Assembly (NCBI RefSeq): GCF_013359755.1 | Contig: NZ_JABMCJ010000090.1 | Coordinates: forward strand, 186,001-250,000 | Source of the DNA: Tardiphaga robiniae | GTDB lineage: Bacteria; Pseudomonadota; Alphaproteobacteria; Rhizobiales; Xanthobacteraceae | Length of the DNA: 64,000 nt | Reading direction: 5' to 3' | Shown: positions 48,292-57,424 of the stretch, piece after piece | Position numbering within the stretch: position 1 is the stretch's first letter | Layout: each line of letters opens with the position of its first letter | Program-made: the position numbers and the translations under genes | Notes under the pieces: model-generated | What the model was told of the DNA's origin: nothing | Database searches by the model: none | What the model saw: only the letters and a program-made list of their open reading frames with translations

Positions 48292-50052
48292 TTAAAGCGC
48301 GGAAACCATGTCGCTGGTAACGAGAGACGAAAGCAACTTCGCATCTGTGATCGTGCGGACATTCATCGGCGCGGCGCGACCGCGGATCGCGACGTCCTGT
48401 TGTGGCAGCGCGTCACCCGCGAGGCCTGCAGTGGTGCTTACTTCTTCGGAGATGATGACTTCGCAAGCGAGGCTCTTGGTCATGTCCTGCAGGCGTGCAG
48501 CGACATTGACCGCATCGCCGAGTGCGGTGAACACCATGTGGTCGCGATAGCCGATATCGCCGACGATGACTTCGCCGCCGTGAATGCCGATGCCGAAACG
48601 CAGCGGCTGCGGCAGGTCATGGGCGAGGGCGCGATTGAGTTCCTCGATATTCTCGGCAATGAGCCGTGCAGCCTGCAGGGCCTGACGACACGCGGTCTGC
48701 GGATCGCAGGCGAGGCCGAACAGCGCCAGCTCGCCGTCGCCGATGAACTGGTTGGGCTTGCCGCCGCTTGCGATCACAGCTCGCGAGACGGCGTCGAGAA
48801 AGCGGTTGACGATGAACACGGTGTCGTAAGGCAGCCGCTTCTCGGCGAGCATGGTGGAGCCGCGCATGTCGACGAACATGCAGACGAGATAACGCTCCTG
48901 GCCGATCCGCGCCGGCTGCGATGCGTGCGCATTCGCGCTGGTCACTTGCGGAGCGAACAGTTGAACGAAGGCCACATCAGTTGTCGGCCGCAACTGGCAG
49001 GCCAGCCGGACCGCGGGATCTGCAGCGCCGCCGATCCTGCTCAGCACGAAGGCTTCGCGCGCGGAAGGTGCCGGCAATGTCTCGACACCGCTGGTGACGC
49101 GAATGCGGCAGGTCGAACAGCGCGCGCGTCCGCCGCAGACGCTGGCATGCGGCACGCGATGACGTAGGCTCGCTTCCAGCACGCTGAGGCCGAGAGGGAC
49201 GCGCAGCTTGCGACCGTCGCTATAGGAGAGATTGATCATGCCGGCGCGGCGTTCGACGACCATGCGGATGGCACGGGCCGCGAGCACGATACCAAGCAGC
49301 GCGAGATAGCCGATCAGGAGATCGTCGGTGATGTCGCCCAGTGTCTGCTGCTGTGGAGCGGTGCCCATCCGGTCCGGGCCGAAATTCTCGGCCTGCCATT
49401 GCGGCGATGCCAGCTTGGCCTCGACCTCACGCTTGCCCTGGAAGATACCAAGCAGCGCCAGTGTCGGGATCAGCACGGCAGCCGACAGAAGATAGGGCGC
49501 CAGGCTCCTGAAGTGTGCTTTCAGCCGCAGCCAGAAATACAATCCGATACACCCGTGTAGCCAGGAGACGACCACCACGAGATACATCGACCACGTCTTC
49601 GCGGGCGAGGTGATCCAGCCATAGAACACCTGGGGATAGCTGCGATTGATGTCGTACAGGTTTTCGCCCAGGCGGACGGCGACCACATGGCCGACGATGA
49701 GTGCGGGAATGCTGAGCCCGAGCACCAGTTGCAGCGGCTCGACGGCTCGCCAGCGGAATTGCCGGCGTTCGAACAGCGCCCAGACGCCGAGCACGCCATG
49801 GATCGTCACCGCCGAATAGAAGGTCACCGCGACCGGAAAAAACTGCCAGAAGCCGGCATGAATCACGACGCCGGTCTGCAACGCGTCGAGCGAGATATTG
49901 CCAAGCGCGTGATTCAGAAAATGGCTGAGCAGATAGGTGAACAGCACCAGTCCGCAGACCAGCCTGACCTGGCGCAGCCCGATGCCGCGCCACCACGCGG
50001 TGGCGGGGGTGGCCCCGGGCGGCCTGCTGGCTGTCTTGAACGTCGCGTCCAT
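48292..50052 (-). CDS. Nucleotide cyclase with SdhC-like haem anchor and [2Fe-2S] domain
   Basis: A 586-residue fusion in three parts. Residues about 25-205 contain five or six membrane helices with conserved-looking histidines (H44, H48, H85, H122, H166), resembling the SdhC/fumarate-reductase b-haem anchor. Residues about 240-265 are one more helix. Residues 275-365 are a plant-type ferredoxin with C306, C312, C315 and C352. Residues 387-570 are a class III cyclase: metal ligands D395 (CMFVDMRGST) and D439 (FIGDGELALFG), N516 and R520 (GDAVNVAARLQ). The base-contact Lys is Gln435 and the paired Asp is Thr509. Likely senses membrane redox or quinone state and makes cAMP or cGMP. A related anchor is known from the redox-controlled CyaC of Sinorhizobium; the extra ferredoxin domain is notable. 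Confidence 0.9.
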   Translation of the reverse strand: MDATFKTASRPPGATPATAWWRGIGLRQVRLVCGLVLFTYLLSHFLNHALGNISLDALQTGVVIHAGFWQFFPVAVTFYSAVTIHGVLGVWALFERRQFRWRAVEPLQLVLGLSIPALIVGHVVAVRLGENLYDINRSYPQVFYGWITSPAKTWSMYLVVVVSWLHGCIGLYFWLRLKAHFRSLAPYLLSAAVLIPTLALLGIFQGKREVEAKLASPQWQAENFGPDRMGTAPQQQTLGDITDDLLIGYLALLGIVLAARAIRMVVERRAGMINLSYSDGRKLRVPLGLSVLEASLRHRVPHASVCGGRARCSTCRIRVTSGVETLPAPSAREAFVLSRIGGAADPAVRLACQLRPTTDVAFVQLFAPQVTSANAHASQPARIGQERYLVCMFVDMRGSTMLAEKRLPYDTVFIVNRFLDAVSRAVIASGGKPNQFIGDGELALFGLACDPQTACRQALQAARLIAENIEELNRALAHDLPQPLRFGIGIHGGEVIVGDIGYRDHMVFTALGDAVNVAARLQDMTKSLACEVIISEEVSTTAGLAGDALPQQDVAIRGRAAPMNVRTITDAKLLSSLVTSDMVSAL

Positions 50053-50171
50053 GGCGAAACCCTACGGCGAGACGCGCTCCGATGCCATCCGGAGCGGCCT
50101 CCGGACAGACCTTATCCAGCAGTAAAGTCAACAAGTTGACAGCATGGCGAAGTCCGCCGAAAAGCTCGGCG

Positions 50172-51770
50172 ATGACGTCTTTCCCCGACCCTTACCTCGA
50201 TCGGAATGTCTCCCGCCGCGCCTTTTGGGTGATCGGTGCATTGCTGGTCGCGCTGACCGCGATGCGGCTGGTCTATGCCGGGCTGTTTGATCTGCGCACC
50301 GACGAGGCCTATTACTGGACCTGGTCGAAGGAAAACGTGCTGTCATTCCTCGATCATCCGCCGATGATCTCATGGTTCATCCGTGCGGGCACGCTGATCT
50401 TCGGCGACACCAATTTCGGCGCGCGTTTCGCCGGTATCGTGGCGATGGCGGTGACGCAATTGCTGCTCGCCGACATCGTTCGCCGCGTCACGCAGGATCT
50501 GCGTGCGGTGCTGCTGGCGGTGCTGATGTCGGAAGCGGCGCTGTATTACGGATTGCTGATGGCCAAGGTCGCGCCGGATGTCGCGTTGATCCCGTTCGCC
50601 ATGGCGATGCTGTGGTCGCTGCTGCGGCTTGCCGAAAGCCATGACGGGCGCTGGTGGCTCGCGGCCGGCGTCTTCGGCGGTCTCGCGCTGCTGTCGAAAC
50701 TCACCGTGGTGATGTTCGTGCCCGGCATTCTCGCTTTCATGCTGGTGCCGGAATGGCGCGGGCGCTGGCTGCGCAGCCCGTATCCATGGCTGGCCGTGCT
50801 GATCGCACTGGCGATCTCGTCGCCGGTCCTGATCTGGAATGCCGGTCATGACTGGGCATCGTTCAGGTTCCAGTTCATCCGAGCCACCACGAACAACGAA
50901 GTGTCGCTGCGCACGCTCGGCGATTTTCTCGGCCTGCAGTTCGGTCAGGTCGGCTTCATCCTGATGCCGGTGATCCTCTCCGCGGTCGTCGTCACGGCAT
51001 GGCGTGGCTATCGCCGCCGCGAACCGGTCGCGATCCTGCTCGCCACCTGCGTATTGGTGCCGTTCTTTTTCTTTGCATGGAAGTCGCTGACCCTGCGTGT
51101 CGGCGATACCTGGCCGATGTTCCTGTGGCCCGCCGGCATCGGCGCAGCGGCGATCAACCTGACGAAGCTCGCGGGCGACGGCTGGTCGCCGCGCATGGTG
51201 CGTGCCTCCTATGGCTGGAGCATCGCCGCCATCGCCACCGGCATTCCGCTGGTGGTGCTGGTCTTCCTCTACAGCGTGGCCGCGCCGTGGAACCTGATCG
51301 GCAAGAACGATCCGCTCGGCGGCGAGGGCGGCTATCAGGCGCTGGCCGACCGCGCATTGGCTGAGATGAAGACCACCGGCGCCACCTGGATCGCGACAAC
51401 CGACTACCGCACCTATGCGATGCTGCGCTGGCATCTGAAGGACAAGGTCCCGGTGGTGCAGGTCAATGAGCGCGCCAGATTTATCGGCTTCCGCGATCCC
51501 GGCATGGACAGAATTAAGGGGCACAACGGACTTTACATCGCGCAGACCGCGGACAATCAGCGCCCGCTGCTGGCGACGACGAGTGCAGTGCTCACGCCTG
51601 TCACCAAAGTCGATACCATCTGGCGCGGCACGGCCATGAAGCACTATGCGATCGACAAGCTCACCGGCTGGACGCCTGACCTGACGCCGAAGCCCGATAC
51701 GCCGTTCTATCGCTGGCCGGCGCTGGCGGAGATGACTGTGCCGTCACGCATTCAGCTGGCAGCGCGCTGA
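50172..51770 (+). CDS. GT39-type membrane glycosyltransferase
   Basis: A 532-residue inner-membrane protein with about 11-12 helices. The first large periplasmic loop carries the acidic motif DLRTDEAYYWTWSKENVLSF and DHPPMISWFI of ArnT/PMT-type (PF13231, PF02366) glycosyltransferases that use polyprenyl-phosphate sugars. The C-terminal 150 residues form a soluble domain (QALADRALAEMKTTGATWIA). ATG 50172 was preferred because coding features start there; the frame is open to 50082 and no clear ribosome-binding site was seen. Acceptor (lipid A, protein or glycan) unknown. Its last 19 bases overlap the convergent regulator gene. Confidence 0.88.
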   Translation: MTSFPDPYLDRNVSRRAFWVIGALLVALTAMRLVYAGLFDLRTDEAYYWTWSKENVLSFLDHPPMISWFIRAGTLIFGDTNFGARFAGIVAMAVTQLLLADIVRRVTQDLRAVLLAVLMSEAALYYGLLMAKVAPDVALIPFAMAMLWSLLRLAESHDGRWWLAAGVFGGLALLSKLTVVMFVPGILAFMLVPEWRGRWLRSPYPWLAVLIALAISSPVLIWNAGHDWASFRFQFIRATTNNEVSLRTLGDFLGLQFGQVGFILMPVILSAVVVTAWRGYRRREPVAILLATCVLVPFFFFAWKSLTLRVGDTWPMFLWPAGIGAAAINLTKLAGDGWSPRMVRASYGWSIAAIATGIPLVVLVFLYSVAAPWNLIGKNDPLGGEGGYQALADRALAEMKTTGATWIATTDYRTYAMLRWHLKDKVPVVQVNERARFIGFRDPGMDRIKGHNGLYIAQTADNQRPLLATTSAVLTPVTKVDTIWRGTAMKHYAIDKLTGWTPDLTPKPDTPFYRWPALAEMTVPSRIQLAAR

Positions 51771-52513
51771 GGACTCTCTCCCGGTTGACGAGGCGGAAGT
51801 AGGCCGCGATTGGTGCATGCGACGTCCAGGTCGACACCAAATATGTCTTTCAATTCAACCTTGCCGGCATCCGTTACTTTAAAGGCGCGAGTCGCGCCCG
51901 TTCGCGCAACCCATCCGAGTTCCAGAAACCGCCGTTGCAGCTCGGCGCCGACCAACCCACCCACATGATAGCGCCGCTCGCTCCAGTCCAGGCAGGCCCG
52001 GCAGAAGATGCGCTTGCTGCGGCGGTCGGTTTCAAGCCTGGCTCCGAAGTCGCAGAGGAAGCGGTGGCCTGCGTCGGTAAGCACCCCGCCATCTGCGCTC
52101 AGATGCATGTAGTCTCGTTCGATCAGCGCGTCCGCGACTGCAACGCCCAACCGTCCGGCCATGTGATCGTAGCAACTGCGCGCAAGGCATAACGCTTCAT
52201 CGCGGGCGGAGCGCGGTCGATGCCTCGGTGGCATTTCCAGGGCCGCGACGGCGATCATACTTTCCAGCATCTGGGCCACGAGCGGTGATGTGATCCGATA
52301 GTAACGAAACCGCCCGCTCGGTGTCACCGATATCAATCGCGCGTTGAGCAGCCGAACCAGATGTTCGCTCGCAGTGGGGCGGGATATCCGCGCCTGAAAC
52401 GCCAGCTCGGTTGCCGTGAGCGCCTGACCTCCCATGAGTGCCGCAAGCATGGTCGCGCGCGCAGTGTCACCAACCAGCGCTGCGACTTCGACCATGTTTG
52501 CGGAGGCGACCAT
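51752..52513 (-). CDS. ArsR-type winged-helix regulator
   Basis: A 253-residue regulator. The N-terminal winged helix (VEVAALVGDTARATMLAALM, TATELAFQARISRPTASEHL) is of ArsR type. The C-terminal part is longer than classic ArsR and contains the conserved family segment CYDHMAGRLGVAVADAL and a second cysteine segment (IFCRACLDWSERRYHVGG). The cysteines may bind a metal or sense redox state. ATG 52513 is preferred over a longer frame to 52657, because the longer one would overlap the divergent RidA gene. A 132-base divergent promoter region remains. Confidence 0.85.
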   Translation of the reverse strand: MVASANMVEVAALVGDTARATMLAALMGGQALTATELAFQARISRPTASEHLVRLLNARLISVTPSGRFRYYRITSPLVAQMLESMIAVAALEMPPRHRPRSARDEALCLARSCYDHMAGRLGVAVADALIERDYMHLSADGGVLTDAGHRFLCDFGARLETDRRSKRIFCRACLDWSERRYHVGGLVGAELQRRFLELGWVARTGATRAFKVTDAGKVELKDIFGVDLDVACTNRGLLPPRQPGESPQRAAS

Positions 52514-52645
52514 ATCCCAGCGTAGCGGCTCGCCGGATAATTCGCCACTCCCGTCGGTTCGGCCGGCGCCGAACCAATTGGCCCATCCGGAGCCGCCGCC
52601 CATGCGATCATGTGCCGGGAATTGATTGCACCGGGAGGCAAATAC

Positions 52646-53038
52646 ATGGAAGCGCAATTCGTCCGCGTCGAACCGTTCTCATCCTATTTCGCGGCACGAA
52701 AGGTTCCTGTCGCGCCGGCCGTGCGCTATGGCGATCTCGTCTATGTCTCGCAATTGCCGCCCTATGATCCCGAGACCGGTGAAATCAAGCGCTTCCCGCT
52801 GGAGCGGCAGATCGAGATTGTCCTCGATCAGATGGCGCAGTGCCTTACGGCTGCGGGTTCATCGATCGGCAGGGTGATCAAGTGCAATGTCTATTGCACG
52901 GGGGCCGATCAGTTCGAAACCATCAATCGGGTTTATGCGCGTTACTTCTCAGGCGAGCCGCCGGCACGCGGCTTTTTCATCGTTGCGGGATGGCATGGCC
53001 CGTTCGACGTCGAGGTCGACTGCGTGGCAGCGGTTTAG
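52646..53038 (+). CDS. RidA-family enamine/imine deaminase
   Basis: A 130-residue RidA (YjgF/YER057c) protein. Features: [60 protein letters not shown] and [12 protein letters not shown]. The arginine in PARGF is at the position of the RidA catalytic arginine. GGGAGG lies seven bases before ATG 52646. It is divergent from the ArsR-type gene, which probably controls it. RidA proteins remove reactive 2-aminoacrylate-type intermediates. Confidence 0.92.
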   Translation: MEAQFVRVEPFSSYFAARKVPVAPAVRYGDLVYVSQLPPYDPETGEIKRFPLERQIEIVLDQMAQCLTAAGSSIGRVIKCNVYCTGADQFETINRVYARYFSGEPPARGFFIVAGWHGPFDVEVDCVAAV

Positions 53039-53050
53039 AAGTAGCGCGGA

Positions 53051-54085
53051 TTAGGTATTCTCTTCCCCATCCCGCTTGCGCAGCAGATCCTTCGCGAGAT
53101 CGCCAAGCTGCGGGCGTGGCAGCGCCGTGAATGGCAATGGACGTGTCACGTCGATCGCAGCAAGCCCGAGCCTTGCGGTGAGCAATCCATTGAGCACGCC
53201 TTCGCCGAGCCGCTGCGAGAGTTTCGCGGCGATGCCGTGGCCGAGCACCTGCTGGATCATGCTGTCGCTGGCGGCCATACCGCCGGTGATGGCGAGATGG
53301 CTGATGGCATGGCGCATCAGCGTGATCATCCCGAGAGTCCCCGGGCGGCCGCCATAGAGTTTTGCGAGTTGGCGCACCAGCCGGATCGCCGCGGCGGCGA
53401 CGAACAGCACATCGACCACCGCGCGCGGGCTGACGGCGGTCACCACCGAGACGCGCTGCGCGGCGACCGAGACGAGGCGGCGGGCTTCGATGTCGAGCGG
53501 GCTCATCAATTCACGTTCGGCCACGCGAATGAGATCGGCACCGTCGATGATATCGTCGGCATGGCCTTGCAGGGCCGTGCGCGCGCGGGCGAGGCGCGGA
53601 TTGGTATGTGCGAGCTTCAGCAGGTCGGCCAGCACAGCGCGGCTCTCGGCATGGTCGTCGCTGGCGATCACGGCCAGCGCGCGGGCATGCAGCTTCTCGA
53701 TGGTGGCGAGCCGCATCAGGCTGAGCGCCTCGCGTGTGATGATGGCGATCAGCGCGATGCTGACCAGCGCGGCGAAGCCGAGGCCGAGAAAACCGAGGCC
53801 GTCATTGATGGCGAACAGGTCGCGGACCAACTGCGTGACGCCGAGACCCGTGCCGAGCAGCACGAGGCCGCCGAGTCCGGTCCAGAACAGCGTGCCCCAG
53901 CGGAAGCCCGATCGTACGGGTCGTAGCGGCTCGTCGAGGACGACGGGCATCGCCATCGGATCGGCTTCGGGCGTGATGCGGATAGTGCCGCGTTTGAGGT
54001 GGCCGGCGTCCTCGTCGGCATCCATGACGGTGACGTGGGGATCGTCGAGCCGGAACGTGGCCGGGCGGCGCGTACGGTCGGTCAT
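53051..54085 (-). CDS. YcjF/TIGR01620-family membrane protein (DUF697)
   Basis: A 344-residue protein with two membrane helices around residues 60-125 (WGTLFWTGLGGLVLLGTGLG, LGFLGLGFAALVSIALIAII) and a C-terminal DUF697 domain (AVVDVLFVAAAAIRLVRQLA, GMITLMRHAISHLAITGGMA). This is YcjF, co-encoded with the GTPase YcjX in many proteobacteria and linked to envelope stress. ATG 54085 overlaps the YcjX stop in an ATGA. It should work with YcjX at the inner membrane. Confidence 0.9.
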   Translation of the reverse strand: MTDRTRRPATFRLDDPHVTVMDADEDAGHLKRGTIRITPEADPMAMPVVLDEPLRPVRSGFRWGTLFWTGLGGLVLLGTGLGVTQLVRDLFAINDGLGFLGLGFAALVSIALIAIITREALSLMRLATIEKLHARALAVIASDDHAESRAVLADLLKLAHTNPRLARARTALQGHADDIIDGADLIRVAERELMSPLDIEARRLVSVAAQRVSVVTAVSPRAVVDVLFVAAAAIRLVRQLAKLYGGRPGTLGMITLMRHAISHLAITGGMAASDSMIQQVLGHGIAAKLSQRLGEGVLNGLLTARLGLAAIDVTRPLPFTALPRPQLGDLAKDLLRKRDGEENT

Positions 54086-55545
54086 TGCAGCCTGTCTCCG
54101 ATCAGGAACTGGAGCGCGCGGTCGAGGCGGATGTGAGGCAGCGCCGGCTCCTCGCCGCCGTCGCGGGTGAGCAGCGGCGGGCGGAAGCGCAGGAAGCGAT
54201 AGTCGGCCTTGTCGGCGGCATCTGTCGAGAGGCCCTTGAAAGAACCGCCGGCGAACAAACCATCGAGATCGGTCGGCAGATCGCCGGGAAAGGTCGCGAC
54301 TTCGGTCTCGCCGTCGAAGGTCTCGCCATTGGCGACCTCGCCGGCGGCCGGCGTGCCCAATATCGACGGCAGCTTGTCACGGCCGCGTTGCACCAGCGCT
54401 TCCTTGGTGGCGCGCACGGCGGCGATGGCGACGACATCGACCGATGCACCGGCAAGCTCCGAGCGCGATACCGCCTTGGTCACGGTGCGCCGGAGCACAT
54501 CCTCCAGCCGGTCGTGGCTGAGATGATGCAGATGATCGGCCTTGGTCGCCGCAAACAGGATGCGATCGACGCGCGGCCGAAACAGCGTGCTGAGGATCGT
54601 GCTGCGGCCGATGCGGAAACAATCGAGGATGCCGGCGAGGGCGGCTTCGAGATCGTGGAGTGCTTCGGGTCCCGCGTTGAAGGCAGAGAGCGCATCGACG
54701 AGTACGATTTGCCGATCCAGCCGCGAGAAGTGATCGCGAAAGAACGGGCGGACGACGACGTCCTTGTAGGCCTCATAGCGTCGCTTCATCATCGCCCACA
54801 GCGAACCATCCGGTGCACTGCCATCGCTGGCGACGTCGAGCGGCGCAAAGGTGAGCGCCGGCGAGCCCGCGAGATTGCCGGGCATCAGGAAGCGGCCCGG
54901 CGGCAGCAGGCTCATGGCAAAGCGTTCGTCGCGGCAGGCGCGCAGATAGTCGGTGAAGAGTTTTGCTGCGATCAGCGTCGCCTGCTCGTTCTCCGGTGCA
55001 TTGGGATCGAGCGTGGCAAGATGCGCGTGAAACGCCGCAGCCAGCGCCGCGCGCGGTCCCTGCCGCGATAGCGCAAGGCTCTCCGCGGACCATTCCTCAT
55101 AGCTCTTGCTGAGCAGCGGCAGATCCAGCAGCCATTCGCCGGGATAGTCGACGATGTCGAGGGTCAGCGTGCGGTCGGCGCCGCTCGTGCGCTGATAGTC
55201 GATGACCAGACGCAGCTCGCTGATATCGGTGGTGGAGTTCGGCCAGCGGCGGTCGTCGATCAGCGTGCGCAGATGCTCTTCATAGGCGAACCGGGGAACG
55301 GCATCGTCGGGCTGCGGCGCGAGACGCGCCTTGGCGATGCGTCCGGTGGCGAGCGACTCGAAGACGGGAAAGCGTCCGCCGCGCGTCAGGCCATGCACCA
55401 GCGCGGTAATGAAGACCGTCTTGCCGGCGCGCGACAGGCCTGTGACCCCAAGCCGCACCGTGGGATTGAACAGACCATCGCCATAATCGAGCAATGCGCG
55501 CGCGGACAGCCGTGCTTCTTCGACGAGTTCGGACAGGCTGGGCAT
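54082..55545 (-). CDS. YcjX-family GTPase-like protein
   Basis: A 487-residue P-loop protein of the DUF463/YcjX family. ATG 55545 gives the family start (MPSLSELVEEARLSARALLD); the frame is open to 55635 without extra domain. The Walker A motif is GVTGLSRAGKTVFITAL; a switch-like LTLDIVDYPGEWLLDLPLLS segment follows. The rest is helical. It forms the upstream half of a ycjX-ycjF pair. YcjX is a stress-responsive protein whose exact role is not settled. Confidence 0.9.
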   Translation of the reverse strand: MPSLSELVEEARLSARALLDYGDGLFNPTVRLGVTGLSRAGKTVFITALVHGLTRGGRFPVFESLATGRIAKARLAPQPDDAVPRFAYEEHLRTLIDDRRWPNSTTDISELRLVIDYQRTSGADRTLTLDIVDYPGEWLLDLPLLSKSYEEWSAESLALSRQGPRAALAAAFHAHLATLDPNAPENEQATLIAAKLFTDYLRACRDERFAMSLLPPGRFLMPGNLAGSPALTFAPLDVASDGSAPDGSLWAMMKRRYEAYKDVVVRPFFRDHFSRLDRQIVLVDALSAFNAGPEALHDLEAALAGILDCFRIGRSTILSTLFRPRVDRILFAATKADHLHHLSHDRLEDVLRRTVTKAVSRSELAGASVDVVAIAAVRATKEALVQRGRDKLPSILGTPAAGEVANGETFDGETEVATFPGDLPTDLDGLFAGGSFKGLSTDAADKADYRFLRFRPPLLTRDGGEEPALPHIRLDRALQFLIGDRLQ

Positions 55546-55769
55546 CGTGCGGGAAAGCTCATCATGGTGAATGGTGCGCGGGTGTTGGTCTGCCTCTAAA
55601 AATGGCGATTGTCTGACTGAAATCAAGTTCGTCACGAAAGCGTCGTTACTTCGTCGTTTGGCTTTCGTTGACGATCTCCAGCCTATGATCTATCGCTGAT
55701 TTCAGGGGAAGTCACAGGCGGGCTTACGGGGCAAGCTCACCGCATCGCACCGGCCGGGTTGACGCCACC

Positions 55770-56468
55770 ATGACCGTTTTCCGATTCAAAGAACTGACCA
55801 GTAATTCCGCTCACATGGTGGCCGGCGCGATCCGCTGGAATTACGACCGTGCCGAACTGATCGCCGACGGCATCGTTCACGGTCTCGGCGTGTTCTCCGG
55901 CCTGATCGCCGCCACTGTCCTCATCGTGCTCGCTGCCGTTTTCGCCACCGCCTATGAAGTGGTGACCGTCTCGGTCTATTCCGTGGGCCTGCTGGCCATG
56001 TTGGTGCTGTCGGCCATCTATAATATGTGGCCGGTGTCGCCGCGAAAATGGTTCCTGCGCCGCCTCGATCACTCCGCGATCTACTTGCTGATCGCGGCGA
56101 CCTACACGCCGTTCTTCGCGCAGATCGCCAACACACGGCTCGCGATCTCGCTGCTGGCCGGCGTGTGGAGCGTCGCCATCACCGGCATCGTCATCAAGCT
56201 GGTTTATCCCGGCCGTTTCGATCGCCTTGCGGTCGTGCTCTATCTCGCCATGGGCTGGAGCGGATTGATGGCCTATGACGCCGTGTTCACGCCGCTGCCG
56301 CCGCTCACCATGTGGTTCGTCGCTGCCGGGGGCACGCTGTATACGCTGGGCGTCGTATTCCACGCTTGGCAGCGGCTGCGTTTCCAGAACGCCATCTGGC
56401 ACGCATTTGTCCTGCTCGGCGCCGCATGCCACTATACGGCCGTGCTCGACATGGTGCTGAGCACCTAG
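55770..56468 (+). CDS. Haemolysin III / PAQR-family membrane protein
   Basis: A 232-residue seven-helix membrane protein of the haemolysin-III family (YqfA/TrhA type). Landmarks are ELIADGIVHGLGVFSGLIAA, AIYNMWPVSPRKWFLRRLDH, SAIYLLIAATYTPFF and the C-terminal HAFVLLGAACHYTAVLDM. The conserved Asp-His residues of the family's putative metal site (RLDHSAIYLL, FHAW, HAF..CH) are present. Function in bacteria is not clear; relatives influence membrane energetics. The stop codon is the first base of a 49-bp repeat. Confidence 0.92.
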   Translation: MTVFRFKELTSNSAHMVAGAIRWNYDRAELIADGIVHGLGVFSGLIAATVLIVLAAVFATAYEVVTVSVYSVGLLAMLVLSAIYNMWPVSPRKWFLRRLDHSAIYLLIAATYTPFFAQIANTRLAISLLAGVWSVAITGIVIKLVYPGRFDRLAVVLYLAMGWSGLMAYDAVFTPLPPLTMWFVAAGGTLYTLGVVFHAWQRLRFQNAIWHAFVLLGAACHYTAVLDMVLST

Positions 56469-56516
56469 AGCATGATCCCGAAAAGTGGGTACCGGTTTTC
56501 GGATCAGACCATGCTC
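56468..56516. repeat. 49-bp palindromic intergenic repeat, copy 2
   Basis: The second copy of the element at 21256-21304, with 45 of 49 bases the same. Arms are GAGCATGATC and GACCATGCTC outside (one mismatch), CCGAAAA and TTTTCGG inside. It begins with the last base of the TAG stop of the haemolysin-III gene and ends 36 bases before the SDR start. Confidence 0.85.
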
Positions 56517-56551
56517 TAATAAGAAACAAAAACAAACAAAGGGAGTGCGGC

Positions 56552-57349
56552 ATGCGGGTAGACGGCAAGGTCGTCGTCGTGACCGGTGGCGCCAATGGCA
56601 TTGGCCAGGCGCTATGCGAGACATTTCATAAAGCGGGTTCTGCGAAAGTCGTCGTCGTCGATCTCGACGGCGAGCGCGCGACAGCCGTTGCAGAGTCCAT
56701 CGGCGGCGCCGCATTCCGATGCGATGTCGGCAAGGAAAAAGACATTCAGCATGTGATCGAACTGACCGAACGGCATTACGGGCCGATCGCTTTGTTCTGT
56801 TCCAATGCCGGCATTGGCGGCGGCTTCGATCCCATGAGCCCGAATGCCGGTGGCACGTCGGATGAACCATGGGCGAAGAGCTGGGCGATTCATGTGATGG
56901 CGCATGTCTATGCTGCCAGGCATCTGATCCCGCTCTACAAGGCACGTGGCGGCGGCTACTTCCTCAACACGATCTCGGCAGCCGGTCTGCTGTCGCAGGT
57001 CGGTAGCCCGGCTTATTCGACCACCAAACATGCCGCAGTGGGGTTCGCCGAAAATCTCGCGATCTCCCACCGGGCAGACAACATCAAGGTCTCGATCCTG
57101 TGCCCGCAGGGCGTCGATACCAACATGCTGAAGAACATTCCGAAGGGCCCGCAATCCAATGACGGCAATCTGTCGCCGGAGCAGGTGGCGCAGGATGCGC
57201 TGGCGGGGATCGAGGCGGAGACGTTCCTGATCCTGCCGCACAAGCAGGTCATCGACTACATGCGCAAGAAGACCGAAAACTACGATCGCTGGATCGGCGG
57301 CATGGCCAAGATCCAGGCGAAGATGCGGGAGACGTTTGGGACGAAGTGA
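56552..57349 (+). CDS. Short-chain dehydrogenase/reductase
   Basis: A 265-residue SDR with an NAD(P)-binding VTGGANGIGQ, the NAG motif (CSNAGIGGG), a serine (TISAAG) and YxxxK (AYSTTKHAAVGFAENLA). ATG 56552 has GGGAG upstream; the frame is open to 56312 inside the previous gene. The C-terminus (YDRWIGGMAKIQAKMRETFG) matches bacterial SDRs of unknown alcohol or ketone substrate. The gene is separated from its upstream neighbour by the 49-bp repeat. Confidence 0.9.
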   Translation: MRVDGKVVVVTGGANGIGQALCETFHKAGSAKVVVVDLDGERATAVAESIGGAAFRCDVGKEKDIQHVIELTERHYGPIALFCSNAGIGGGFDPMSPNAGGTSDEPWAKSWAIHVMAHVYAARHLIPLYKARGGGYFLNTISAAGLLSQVGSPAYSTTKHAAVGFAENLAISHRADNIKVSILCPQGVDTNMLKNIPKGPQSNDGNLSPEQVAQDALAGIEAETFLILPHKQVIDYMRKKTENYDRWIGGMAKIQAKMRETFGTK

Positions 57350-57370
57350 GGGGAGGCGGGCCTTCCTGAA

Positions 57371-57424
57371 CCTCGCCCCGCATTTGCGGGGAGAGGTCGG
57401 CGCGCAGCGCCGGGTGAGGGGCAT
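57371..57424. repeat. CCTCTCCCCGC-type repeat, unit A (left of pair)
   Basis: CCTCGCCCCGC and GCGGGGAGAGG form a hairpin, followed by a conserved GGGTGAGGGGC tail. Unit B at 57535-57598 is its inverted copy. The two lie in the 246-base gap between the SDR and molybdoenzyme genes, which converge here; no other gene is seen in that gap. Confidence 0.75.
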
